This document shows positions 32,373 to 40,119 of a DNA stretch of 64,000 nucleotides, piece after piece. Below the pieces are notes generated by a model. That model did not search any database and had not been told where the DNA came from. It worked only from the letters and a program-made list of their open reading frames with translations. Location of the stretch: assembly GCF_900090105.1 (NCBI RefSeq), contig NZ_FMDM01000011.1:181763-245762 (forward strand), given 5' to 3'. Numbering within the stretch: the stretch's first letter is position 1; the number at the start of each line of letters is the position of its first letter. The DNA comes from Micromonospora humi (GTDB taxonomy: Bacteria > Actinomycetota > Actinomycetes > Mycobacteriales > Micromonosporaceae). A program made the position numbers and the translations under genes.

Positions 32373-34204
32373 CCGGTTGCTCCCTCCGTGCGGACCGCGC
32401 CGGTCGGCACGGCCGGTCGGTCGTGCGCGAACCGCGCGGCGGCGTCGGTTATCCGGCCGGCGGTGTTGATCAGGCCGATGTGCGAGAAGGCCTGCGGAAA
32501 GTTGCCCAGCTGCTCGCCGGTGGCCTGGTCGATCTGCTCCGCGTAGAGGCCGAGGTCGTTGGTTCGGGCGGCGAGCCGCTCGAACATCCGCCGGGCCCGG
32601 TCCAGCTCACCGGCCTCGGCCAGGCAGCCGGCCAACCAGAACGAACAGATCACGAAGCCCGCCGGGTCGCCGTCCCAGCGCCGCAGCAGCCCGTCGCGGG
32701 ACAGCTCCCGCTCGACCACCTCCATGGTGGCGCGCATCCGCGGGTCGTCGGCGGGCAGGAAGCCGACCAGCGGCATGATCAGCACCGAGGCGTCCAGGTC
32801 GTCGGAGTCGAACGCCCCGGTGAACGCGCCGACCCGCTCGTTCCAGCCCCGGCTGAGCACCGCCGCCCGGACCTCGTCGCGGGCGGCCGCCCAGCGGGCC
32901 ACGTCGGCCGGGTCGCCGATCCGCGGGCCGAAGCGGACCGCCCGGTCCAGCGCGGTCCAGCACTGCACCTTCGACGACACGTAGTGCCGCTCGGCGTCGC
33001 GTGCCTCCCACATCCCGGAGTCGGGCCGGTGCCAGTCGCGCATCGCCTGGTCGGCGAGCGTGCCCAGCAGGTGGCGCACGTCCGGCGACATCGGGTCCAG
33101 GTAGTGCCGCATCAGCCAGGCCGCGTCGAGCACCTCGCCCAGCACGTCGTTCTGCCGCTGCCGCCAGGCGTCGTTGCCGACCAGCACCGGCCGGCTGCCG
33201 GCGTACCCGGCGAGGTGGTCGAGGTCGTGCTCGGTGAGGTCCCGCTCCCCCTCGACCCCGTACATGATCGGGGCGGGCGCGTCGCCGAGCCGGCCCATCG
33301 CCCGGGCCACCCAGGTGAACTGCCGGTCCGCCTCGTCCGGGCAGGCGGCCCGCCAGAGCGCCTGCAGGGTCAGGCTGAAGTCGCGCAGCCAGACGAACCG
33401 GTAGTCGTAGTTGCGGTCCCCGCCGAGCTGTTCCGGCAGCGCGGTGGTGGCCGCCGCGACGACCGCCCCGCTCGGCCCGTAGGTCATCCCCTGCACCACG
33501 AGCGCGCTGCGCCGGACCAGGTCGCGGTACTCACCACGGTATTCGTGCAGGTCCGCCCAGGAGCGCCAGCCGGCGACCGTGCCGGCCACCACGTCGGCGG
33601 CGTCGGGCAGCACCGGCGCGGCGCCGGCGTACGTCGGGGCGTACCCGAGGGTGAAGTGGTGGGCGCTGCCGGCGCGGGCGGTGAACCGCCCCGCGGCGGC
33701 GCCGTCGGCGAACGCCAGCGGGACGTCGCTGCGCAGCTCCAGCCGGCAGGCGCCGGCGGTGGCGCCGATCACCCCGTCGTGTTCGGTGAGATAGGCGCCG
33801 ACCCGCCCGTACTCGAAGCGGGGGGCGTAGTGCACCCGCATCGGCACCTCGCCGGTGAGGCCCTGGACCACCCGGGCCAGCACCCGGGGTGAGCGCAGGC
33901 CGATGTCGTGGCCGCGCGCGCCGGGCTCCAGCGCCAGCGCGTCGGTGACGGCCACCGTCCCGGTCGCGGTGGCGAAGACGGTACGCAGCACCAGCGCGTC
34001 GTCCAGGTAGGACCGGGTGCTGGTGAACTCGCCCTCGGGGTGGATCGCCCAGTGCCCCGCGTCGTCGTCGAGCAGCCGCCCGAAGACCGACGGCCCGTCG
34101 AACCGGGCCGGGCACCACCAGTTCACCGCGCCGGCGGTGTCCACCAGGGCGGCGCTGCGCCCGTCGGCGAGGAAGCCGTGCTCGCTGATCCGTCCGGTCC
34201 GCAC
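32369..34204 (-). CDS. Glycoside hydrolase family 15 (glucoamylase/trehalase-like)
   Basis: A 611-aa protein with an N-terminal beta domain (RISEHGFLADGRSAALVDTA, NWWCPARFDGPSVFGRLLDD) and an (alpha/alpha)6 barrel (NYDYRFVWLRDFSLTLQALW, YGVEGERDLTEHDLDHLAGY, WEARDAERHYVSSKVQCWTA). The two catalytic glutamates are in the usual regions. There is no signal peptide, so it acts in the cytoplasm, on trehalose or short alpha-glucans. It starts with GTG 34204, 9 bases after a SigB-like -10 and with no ribosome site, so it may be leaderless. The downstream SDR overlaps its stop. Confidence 0.92.
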   Translation of the reverse strand: MRTGRISEHGFLADGRSAALVDTAGAVNWWCPARFDGPSVFGRLLDDDAGHWAIHPEGEFTSTRSYLDDALVLRTVFATATGTVAVTDALALEPGARGHDIGLRSPRVLARVVQGLTGEVPMRVHYAPRFEYGRVGAYLTEHDGVIGATAGACRLELRSDVPLAFADGAAAGRFTARAGSAHHFTLGYAPTYAGAAPVLPDAADVVAGTVAGWRSWADLHEYRGEYRDLVRRSALVVQGMTYGPSGAVVAAATTALPEQLGGDRNYDYRFVWLRDFSLTLQALWRAACPDEADRQFTWVARAMGRLGDAPAPIMYGVEGERDLTEHDLDHLAGYAGSRPVLVGNDAWRQRQNDVLGEVLDAAWLMRHYLDPMSPDVRHLLGTLADQAMRDWHRPDSGMWEARDAERHYVSSKVQCWTALDRAVRFGPRIGDPADVARWAAARDEVRAAVLSRGWNERVGAFTGAFDSDDLDASVLIMPLVGFLPADDPRMRATMEVVERELSRDGLLRRWDGDPAGFVICSFWLAGCLAEAGELDRARRMFERLAARTNDLGLYAEQIDQATGEQLGNFPQAFSHIGLINTAGRITDAAARFAHDRPAVPTGAVRTEGATG

Positions 34205-34212
34205 GGTGGTGG

Positions 34213-34237
34213 CTACCCGGACAGGGCGTCGCCATGC
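34213..34237 (-). promoter_or_regulatory. SigB/SigF-like promoter of the GH15-SDR operon
   Basis: Minus strand GCAT (34237-34234), 15-base spacer, GGGTAG (34218-34213). One mismatch in the last -10 base. It lies 8 bases before the GTG start of the GH15 gene, consistent with a leaderless stress transcript. Confidence 0.45.
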
Positions 34238-34315
34238 CTGGCCGGATCGGCGCCGACTGCCGCGTTACCGCTCGCCGACGACGGGAACGCGGCGGGTTGA
34301 CGAAGGAGGATGCTC

Positions 34316-34903
34316 ATGACCAGACCCTCGACTCCGACCGCGGCCTGGCGACCCGGGATGCCGGGCAGCGACAACCTCCCGTCCGGCCCGGGCGGTCGTC
34401 CGATGCCGCCGAGCGGGGACGGGCACGGGCCGCAGGCCGGCACGCCGACCGTCACGATCGGCTCGTACCCGGACTATCCGTCCGCCCAGCGCGTGGTGGA
34501 CTATCTGGCCGACAACCGGTTCCCGGTGGAACGGACGTCCATCATCGGCACCGACCTCACCTTGGTGGAGACGGTGATGGGGCGGTTGACCACCGGCCGG
34601 GCGGCCCTGTTGGGCGCGGGCACCGGCGCCTGGTTCGGCCTGTTCATCGGGTTGCTCTTCGGCATCTTCACGGCCGGCAACTGGCTGGCGGTGATCCTGG
34701 TCGGCCTGGTGATCGGTGCGATCTGGGGTGCCGTGTTCGGCGCGGTCGCGCACGCGATGAGCGGCGGGCAGCGCGACTTCACCTCGGCCAGCTCGTTGCG
34801 GGCCGGCCAGTACGCGGTCACCGTGGACGCGGAACTGGCGGAACAGGCCCGGCAGATGCTCGGCCGGATGCACCTGACGCCCACCGGCGCCACCGCCCGC
34901 TGA
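34316..34903 (+). CDS. General stress protein (GSP17M-like) with two membrane helices
   Basis: A 195-aa protein: a Pro/Gly-rich, disordered N-terminus of about 45 residues, then TVTIGSYPDYPSAQRVVDYL and FPVERTSIIGTDLTLVETVM (the general stress protein 17M domain), and two hydrophobic glycine-rich helices (GAGTGAWFGLFIGLLFGIFT; VILVGLVIGAIWGAVFGAVA). It ends with a soluble tail. The GSP17M domain is a sigma-B-type stress marker in Bacillus; its activity is unknown. GAAGGAGG stands 7 bases before ATG 34316. It is divergent from the GH15 gene. Confidence 0.9.
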   Translation: MTRPSTPTAAWRPGMPGSDNLPSGPGGRPMPPSGDGHGPQAGTPTVTIGSYPDYPSAQRVVDYLADNRFPVERTSIIGTDLTLVETVMGRLTTGRAALLGAGTGAWFGLFIGLLFGIFTAGNWLAVILVGLVIGAIWGAVFGAVAHAMSGGQRDFTSASSLRAGQYAVTVDAELAEQARQMLGRMHLTPTGATAR

Positions 34904-34916
34904 GGCGGCCGGCGTC

Positions 34917-34958
34917 GACACGAGGGAGGGTCCCGCCCGGGGCCCTCCCGTCCGTGTC
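34917..34958. terminator. Bidirectional hairpin
   Basis: GACACG...CGTGTC outer stem (34917-34922, 34953-34958) with an inner GGGAGGG/CCCTCCC stem. It sits after the general stress gene and overlaps the last codon of the converging DUF1684 gene. Confidence 0.6.
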
Positions 34959-35544
34959 AGGCGTGCCAGGCCCGCTCGCCGGCGCGCAGCGGCACGTCCA
35001 CCCGGTTCTCCGGCGGGGCGAGCGGGCAGGCCCACCGGTCGTCGTAGGCGCAACTGGGGTTGTAGAGGTAGTTCGCGTCCAGCCGGACCCGGTTCCCGGG
35101 CAGCACCGTCACGCCCCGACCGAAGGTGCCCTTCACCGTGTCGGTGAGGTAGCGCCCCCCGCCGTACGAGCCGTCCCCGCAGCTGGCGTCGCGCAGCGGC
35201 ACGAACAGCCCACCCCCGTACGCGTCGATCCACCAGAGCGTGAGCGGCCCCCAGGGCGTCTCGGCGACCGCCACCCGGCGGTAGTCGACCACCCCGTCCG
35301 GTCCCCCGGTGTCGATGCTCAGCTCGCCCGAGGCCGGCCGCAGCGGCGCCTCGACCACTGCCGCCGGGTCGGGTGGATACCAGCGCAGCCCGGTGAAGCC
35401 GGCCCGGTCGGCCGCCGGCACCGGACTGCTCGGGTGGCTGCCGAACAGCGCGTCCCGCGCGGCGCGAAACCCACCGAGGTCGAGGTCGGACAGGTAGAGC
35501 CCGGCCACCCGCTCCCGCCAGTCCAGCACGTCGAGATCGTCCAT
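34957..35544 (-). CDS. DUF1684 domain protein
   Basis: A 195-aa soluble beta protein: WRERVAGLYLSDLDLGGFRA, FRAARDALFGSHPSSPVPAA, FTGLRWYPPDPAAVVEAPLR, WWIDAYGGGLFVPLRDASCG, then YLYNPSCAYDDRWACPLAPP and ENRVDVPLRAGERAW. This is the complete DUF1684 pattern, with the 'GLFVPFRD' and 'NPSCAY...W.CPLAPPENRL' blocks. Function unknown, although members occur beside metabolic genes. ATG 35544; stops within the shared hairpin region. The stretch 35545-35747 upstream is less GC-rich and contains only the MarR promoter. Confidence 0.92.
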   Translation of the reverse strand: MDDLDVLDWRERVAGLYLSDLDLGGFRAARDALFGSHPSSPVPAADRAGFTGLRWYPPDPAAVVEAPLRPASGELSIDTGGPDGVVDYRRVAVAETPWGPLTLWWIDAYGGGLFVPLRDASCGDGSYGGGRYLTDTVKGTFGRGVTVLPGNRVRLDANYLYNPSCAYDDRWACPLAPPENRVDVPLRAGERAWHA

Positions 35545-35713
35545 CCCCCGACCCTAACCACCCGTCCTCCCCCACCGCCCCCACCTCGTCGATCTTGCGG
35601 TTACCGCCCCACCGACGTCGGCTTCGTCACATCACGACCAGCCTTTCGCTTCAGATTTCAACGAGGCGGCCTGCCGCATGCCATCAAGCATGAGCATCGG
35701 CCGGTAGGGGGAC

Positions 35714-35741
35714 TTGTTTAAATTTTAAGTAGTGCTACTCT
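35714..35741 (+). promoter_or_regulatory. Housekeeping-type promoter of the marR-pirin pair
   Basis: TTGTTT (35714-35719), 16-base spacer, TACTCT (35736-35741), in an AT-rich patch. The ATG is 7 bases after the -10 and no ribosome site exists, so the message should be leaderless. AGTAG-TG-CTACT (35730-35741 region) overlaps the -10 and could bind the MarR protein itself (inference). Confidence 0.55.
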
Positions 35742-35747
35742 TGCGGC

Positions 35748-36230
35748 ATGACGGAGAGCCTGGACGCGGAGCGGACGGCTTGCTGGCGCGCCTACATCGA
35801 GTCGAGCCAGCGGCTGTTCACCCAACTGGAGGACGACCTGCGCGCGGACAGCGACCTGAGCTTCGCCGACTACCACGTGCTGGTGCTGCTCTCCGAGGCG
35901 CCCGGGCAGCGGCTGCGCATGGGTGAGCTGGCCGACCGGCTGGTGTTCTCCCCGAGCCGGCTGACCTACCAGATCACCACGATGCAGAAGCGCGGCCTGG
36001 TGGCCAAGGAGTCCTGCCCGGCGGACCGACGCGGCAGCGAGGCCGTGCTCACCGCGGCCGGGCTGCTGGCCCTGCGCGAGGCCGCGCCGCACCACCGGCG
36101 CTCCGTGCGCACCCACCTGATCGACGATCTCGACGACGCCGAGGTCGCCTGCCTCACCCGGGTCTTCGAGCGGCTCGGCCGGCGCCTGCGCGCCGACCGG
36201 ACCGCGTCGTCCACCCCGGCCGACAAGTAA
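35748..36230 (+). CDS. MarR family transcriptional regulator
   Basis: A 160-aa winged-helix dimer: LTQLEDDLRADSDLSFADYH as LFTQLEDDLRADSDLSFADY, VLVLLSEAPGQRLRMGELAD, RLVFSPSRLTYQITTMQKRG (recognition helix) and DRRGSEAVLTAAG (wing). These regulators usually repress their own operon and respond to phenolics or oxidants. One cysteine, in the wing region (SCPADRR), might be redox-sensitive. It sits 10 bp before the pirin gene and probably regulates that two-gene operon. Confidence 0.92.
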   Translation: MTESLDAERTACWRAYIESSQRLFTQLEDDLRADSDLSFADYHVLVLLSEAPGQRLRMGELADRLVFSPSRLTYQITTMQKRGLVAKESCPADRRGSEAVLTAAGLLALREAAPHHRRSVRTHLIDDLDDAEVACLTRVFERLGRRLRADRTASSTPADK

Positions 36231-36240
36231 GGAGACCGCG

Positions 36241-37227
36241 ATGCCCGCGATCACCGTCGACGACGTCCTCGTCCTGCCCCGCCTGCCGAAGCTCGACGAG
36301 TCCACCACCTACCGCCCGGTCCGCCGGGTCACCACCGCGCCGAGCGGCTACGAGGGCGAGGGTTTCCCGGTGCGCCGGGCCTTCGCCGGGGTCTCGATGA
36401 CCGATCTCGACCCGTTCATCCACCTCGACCAGATGGGCGAGGTGGACTACGCGCCGGGCGAGCCGAAGGGCACCTCGTGGCACCCGCACCGGGGCTTCGA
36501 GACGGTGACCTACATGATCGACGGGATCATGGACCACCAGGACTCGACCGGAGGCGGCGGCACCATCACCGACGGCGACACCCAGTGGATGACGGCCGGC
36601 AGCGGCCTGCTGCACATCGAGGCGCCGCCGGAGCACCTGGTGATGAGCGGTGGCCTGTTCCACGGCCTGCAGCTCTGGGTCAACCTGCCCCGGGTGGCCA
36701 AGATGAGCCCGCCGCGCTACCAGGACATCCGCGGCCGGGAGTCGGCGCTGCTGACCACGCCGGACGGCGGTGGCCTGATCCGGGTGATCGCCGGCGAGAT
36801 CGCCGGTCACCCGGGTCCGGGCTCGACCCACACCCCGATCACCATCGCGCACGTGACGCTGCAGCCCGGCGCGGAGCTGAGCCTGCCCTGGCGGGCCGAC
36901 TTCAACGCCCTGGTCTACGTGCTCGCCGGCCGGGGCACGGTGGGCACCGACCGGCAGCCGATCCGGCTCGGCCAGCTCGCCGTGCACGGGCCGGGCGACG
37001 CGCTGCGGATCACCGCCGACCGGGCGCAGGACGGCAACACCCCGGCGCTGGAGCTCTACCTGATGGGCGGGCAGCCGATCCGCGAGCCGGTGGCACACTA
37101 CGGCCCGTTCGTGATGAACACCCGGGCCGAGCTGATCCAGGCGGTCGAGGACTTCCAGGCCGGCCGGCTCGGGGTGATCCCGAGCGGGCGGGTGCCGCAC
37201 AGCGACGGCCAGGGCGACCGCCCCTGA
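36241..37227 (+). CDS. Pirin family protein
   Basis: A 328-aa double-cupin protein. The pirin metal site is present: PHRGFETVTYMIDGIMDHQD (H-x-G-x-E as HPHRGFE) with DSTGGGGTITDGDTQWMTAG and LHIEAPPEH. The second cupin (AELSLPWRADFNALVYVLAG) ends with an extended C-terminus. Bacterial pirins bind Fe or Ni and some have quercetinase activity or act as redox-regulated partners. Ribosome site AAGGAGA before ATG 36241. It shares the message with the MarR gene just upstream. Confidence 0.93.
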   Translation: MPAITVDDVLVLPRLPKLDESTTYRPVRRVTTAPSGYEGEGFPVRRAFAGVSMTDLDPFIHLDQMGEVDYAPGEPKGTSWHPHRGFETVTYMIDGIMDHQDSTGGGGTITDGDTQWMTAGSGLLHIEAPPEHLVMSGGLFHGLQLWVNLPRVAKMSPPRYQDIRGRESALLTTPDGGGLIRVIAGEIAGHPGPGSTHTPITIAHVTLQPGAELSLPWRADFNALVYVLAGRGTVGTDRQPIRLGQLAVHGPGDALRITADRAQDGNTPALELYLMGGQPIREPVAHYGPFVMNTRAELIQAVEDFQAGRLGVIPSGRVPHSDGQGDRP

Positions 37228-37276
37228 CCCGGTGCGGACGCGCGGGCGCTCCGGTTCGCCGGGGCGCCCGGGCGGC

Positions 37277-37405
37277 TCAGGAGACGGCGAAGATCCCGGC
37301 CACCCCGAGGATCACCATCAACAGGACCGCCACCAGCGCACCCCGCTCCCCCTCCACCGCCTGGTCGCGGTCGTCGGTCACGGTGTTCGTCGTCTCGGCG
37401 GGCAT
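37277..37405 (-). CDS. Small single-pass membrane protein (42 aa)
   Basis: MPAETTNTVTDDRDQAVEGE leads into one strong hydrophobic helix, GALVAVLLMVILGVAGIFAV. AAGGAGG stands 8 bases before ATG 37405. The frame could begin further upstream (to 37594), but the ribosome site and the composition favour this start. It is a tail-anchored layout with an acidic cytosolic N-terminus. It converges with the pirin gene (49 bp) and diverges from the phospholipase D gene. No function known. Confidence 0.65.
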   Translation of the reverse strand: MPAETTNTVTDDRDQAVEGERGALVAVLLMVILGVAGIFAVS

Positions 37406-37550
37406 GTCGGTGCCTCCTTGAGTTTCGCGGTCCAGGGGTCCGGGGTACCCCAGGCACGTCCCACCGCCGCCGACCTGCTGTGTCGTGGTGCGGGGCCCGA
37501 CCGGGGGTCCTACCGTGTGAGGACGTCGTCGACCTCGGGAGGATGGAAAC

Positions 37551-39140
37551 GTGACCTTGCGGGACTGGTTTCTCACCGCACAGGAACGCGCCAACCCGGG
37601 GTCTGAGTTACCCGTCTGGACCGATGGAAACCTCGTCGAGCCGCTGATTCACGGCAGCGCGTACTTTGACCGGCTGGTCAGCGAGGTGGAGGCGCTGCGC
37701 GCCGGTGACCACCTGTTCTTCACCGACTGGCGGGGCGACCCGGACGAGCTGATGCGCCCGGACGGGCCGACGGTGGCCCAACTCTTCGCGCGGGCCGCCC
37801 AGCGCGGGGTGATCGTCAAGGGGCTGCTCTGGCGCTCCCACCTCGACACCCTCTCCTACAGCGAGGCGGAGAACCGCGACCTCAGCGAGACGCTCCGCGC
37901 GGCCGGCGGTGAGGTGCTGATGGACCAGCGGGTCCGGCGCGGCGGCTCGCACCACCAGAAGCTGGTGGTGCTGCGCCACCCCGACGATCCGAGCCGGGAC
38001 GTCGCGTTCGCCGGCGGCATCGACCTGTGTCACAGCCGCCGCGACGACGCCAGCCACGCCGGCGATCCGCAGCCGGTGGGCATGTCCCCCAAGTACGGCC
38101 CGAACCCGCCCTGGCACGACGTGCAGCTCGCGCTGCGTGGCCCGGTGGTCGGCGCGCTCGACACCACGTTCCGTGAGCGGTGGACCGACCCGATGCCGCT
38201 GGACTCGGAGAACCCGCTGGCCTACCTGCGGGACCGGCTGCGCGGCTCGGACCTCACGCCGGACCCGCTGCCCAAGCAGCCGGCCGACCCGCCGCCGCTC
38301 GGCCCGCACCACGTGCAGGTGCTGCGCACCTACCCGGCGGTCCGCCCGCGCTACTCCTTCGCCCCGGACGGCGAGCGCACCGTGGCCCGCGGCTACACCA
38401 AGGCGGTCCGCCGGGCCCGGCGGCTGATCTACCTGGAGGACCAGTACCTCTGGTCCACCGAGGTGGCCGAGCTGTTCGCCCAGGCGCTGCGCGAGCACCC
38501 GGAGCTGCACCTGGTGGCGGTGGTGCCCCGGCACCCGGACGTGGACGGCAAGCTGGCGCTGCCGCCGAACATGGTGGGCCGGGAGCAGGCGCTCTCGCTC
38601 TGCCGCCGGGCCGCGCCGGACCGGGTGCACGTGTTCGACGTGGAGAACCACGAGGGCACCCCGGTCTACGTGCACGCCAAGGCCTGCGTGGTCGACGACG
38701 TCTGGGCCAGCGTAGGCAGCGACAACTTCAACCGCCGGTCCTGGACCCACGACAGCGAACTGTCCTGCGCCGTCCTGGACGACACCCGCGACGAGCGGGC
38801 CCCCACCGACCCCGCCGGGCTGGGCGACGGCGCCCGCGCCTTCGCCCGGGACCTGCGGTTGCGGCTGTGGCGCGAGCACCTGGACCGCGACCCGGACGGC
38901 ACGCAGGACGACGACCTGCTGGACCCGGCGGACGCGGTGGCGGCGATCGACGCGGCGGCGGAGGAACTGGACCGCTGGCACGCCGGCGGCCGCGTCGGTC
39001 CCCGGCCGCCCGGCCGGTTGCGGCCGCACCGGCCCGAGCGACTGCCCTGGCGTACGCGGGTCTGGGCGCTGCCGGCGTACCGGCTGGTCTACGACCCGGA
39101 CGGCAGGCCGCTGCGGGCCCGGCGCGCCGGCACCTGGTGA
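37551..39140 (+). CDS. Phospholipase D family protein
   Basis: A 529-aa cytosolic PLD-superfamily enzyme with two HKD sites. The first has H135 and K137 in GSHHQKLVVL, followed by VAFAGGIDL. The second has H375, K377 and D382 in YVHAKACVVDD, followed by ASVGSDNFNRRS. Between them is LIYLEDQYLWSTEVAELFAQ, the phosphatidyltransferase-like linker. No signal peptide is seen. It hydrolyses or transfers phosphatidyl groups; a cardiolipin-synthase-like or phospholipase role is possible. GTG 37551 with GGGAGG upstream. The last 17 codons overlap the converging ADC-like gene on the other strand. Confidence 0.92.
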   Translation: MTLRDWFLTAQERANPGSELPVWTDGNLVEPLIHGSAYFDRLVSEVEALRAGDHLFFTDWRGDPDELMRPDGPTVAQLFARAAQRGVIVKGLLWRSHLDTLSYSEAENRDLSETLRAAGGEVLMDQRVRRGGSHHQKLVVLRHPDDPSRDVAFAGGIDLCHSRRDDASHAGDPQPVGMSPKYGPNPPWHDVQLALRGPVVGALDTTFRERWTDPMPLDSENPLAYLRDRLRGSDLTPDPLPKQPADPPPLGPHHVQVLRTYPAVRPRYSFAPDGERTVARGYTKAVRRARRLIYLEDQYLWSTEVAELFAQALREHPELHLVAVVPRHPDVDGKLALPPNMVGREQALSLCRRAAPDRVHVFDVENHEGTPVYVHAKACVVDDVWASVGSDNFNRRSWTHDSELSCAVLDDTRDERAPTDPAGLGDGARAFARDLRLRLWREHLDRDPDGTQDDDLLDPADAVAAIDAAAEELDRWHAGGRVGPRPPGRLRPHRPERLPWRTRVWALPAYRLVYDPDGRPLRARRAGTW

Positions 39141-39823
39141 ACCGGCACCGGCTCGTCCAGCGGGCTCGGGCGGGCCGGGTACGCGAAGGAGACCCGCGGT
39201 GAGTAGAACCCCCAGCACACGTGCAGCGGGTTCGCCGGGCGCAGCGCGTAGACCGGGTGCTCGGGCGCCAGGAACTCCACCGACTCCACCTCGAACGGCG
39301 AGACCGGCTCGGCCACGTACGGATAGTCGGTGACGATCAGTTCCCCGTCGCGGCGGGTGAGGTAGCGGTGGTGGCCGCTGTGCGCCTCGGTGCCGGTGTG
39401 CCCGACCCGGGCGGTGACCCGGATCAGCGGCCGACCGTCGGCCCAGGTCTCGGCGGTGAGACGCCCGCCCCGCAGCTCGATCTGGGTGACCCCCTCCTGG
39501 GCCGGGGCGCCGCGCGCGGCGGCGTACTGCCGGACCCGGGTGCTGGACGCCAGGTAGTGCGTCCACCACCCACCCGGGGTCTCCCGGTCCGGTGGCTCCA
39601 TGCCCGCCAGTGAGACACCCAGGTAGGTCAGCGAGTAGGCGCCGAAGCCGGAGGTCTGCGTCTCGTCGTCGACCACGTACTGGTTGAGGAAGACCTGCCG
39701 CTCCGGGTGCGGCCGGAGGGCGGCGGGAACCAGCGCCTCGGCCGCGTCGGGGTCCGCCGGGAGCCAGCTGAACAGCAGCGTCCGGGCGTTGATGACGAGT
39801 TGCGGCGCGGCGGGATCCAGCAC
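39089..39823 (-). CDS. Acetoacetate decarboxylase-like protein
   Basis: A 244-aa beta-barrel protein resembling ADC/DUF2071 enzymes: LVINARTLLFSWLPADPDAA, AEALVPAALRPHPERQVFLN, TSGFGAYSLTYLGVSLAG, WWTHYLASSTRVRQYAAARG and PLHVCWGFYSPRVSFAYPAR. I see no obvious active-site lysine in the classical 'EMKK' context, so decarboxylase activity is uncertain and a sugar or ketoacid ligand role is possible. GTG 39823 preceded by GGAGG. The C-terminal 17 codons lie opposite the end of the phospholipase D gene. The palindrome at 39831-39856 is just upstream. Confidence 0.72.
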   Translation of the reverse strand: MLDPAAPQLVINARTLLFSWLPADPDAAEALVPAALRPHPERQVFLNQYVVDDETQTSGFGAYSLTYLGVSLAGMEPPDRETPGGWWTHYLASSTRVRQYAAARGAPAQEGVTQIELRGGRLTAETWADGRPLIRVTARVGHTGTEAHSGHHRYLTRRDGELIVTDYPYVAEPVSPFEVESVEFLAPEHPVYALRPANPLHVCWGFYSPRVSFAYPARPSPLDEPVPVHQVPARRARSGLPSGS

Positions 39824-39830
39824 GGTGCCT

Positions 39831-39856
39831 CCGTAGTGTCCCTAGGGACGCTACGG
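39831..39856. promoter_or_regulatory. 26-bp palindrome upstream of the ADC-like gene
   Basis: CCGTAG-t-GTCCCTAGGGAC-g-CTACGG: a near-perfect palindrome with a 12-bp perfect core (39838-39849) and one mismatched pair. It begins 8 bases from the start of the ADC-like gene, overlaps its leader and is the size of a TetR-type operator. Confidence 0.5.
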
Positions 39857-40119
39857 GCGGTCTCGTCGGCGGGACAACGACAGAAAGACGACAGTGTCCC
39901 CCTTACTGTCGGGTTCTTCCTTGACCGATCGGCGGACACTCCACGCCGGCTTTGCCCCGATCCGGAACTTTCCTACCCCGATACACCTTAAGTACATCGT
40001 ACTTTCGGCTGGATTTTTGTTGGCCAATCAGGCTACGGTTGCTCCCGAACGGACCAGTTAAACCTAAACCACAGCGTCTCTTCTTTTTTCTCCGCGGACG
40101 AGGTGCAGGGAGGACCACC
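39857..40119. other. AT-richer regulatory gap before the sigma factor gene
   Basis: No gene is visible. The gap contains a direct repeat ACGACAG (39877 and 39889 areas), an inverted repeat CGACAGT...ACTGTCG (39889-39911) and AAGTAC-ATC-GTACTT (39990-40004). It also has a marked AT-rich stretch with a T-run before the sigma gene's AGGGAGGA ribosome site. It must hold the sigma gene's promoter; no SigB-type consensus was found here. Confidence 0.5.

Noticed and set aside
37423..37462. SigB-like GTTT...GGGTAC upstream of the phospholipase D gene
   Set aside because: Spacer is 17 bases and GGGGTACCCC is itself a palindrome; not convincing.
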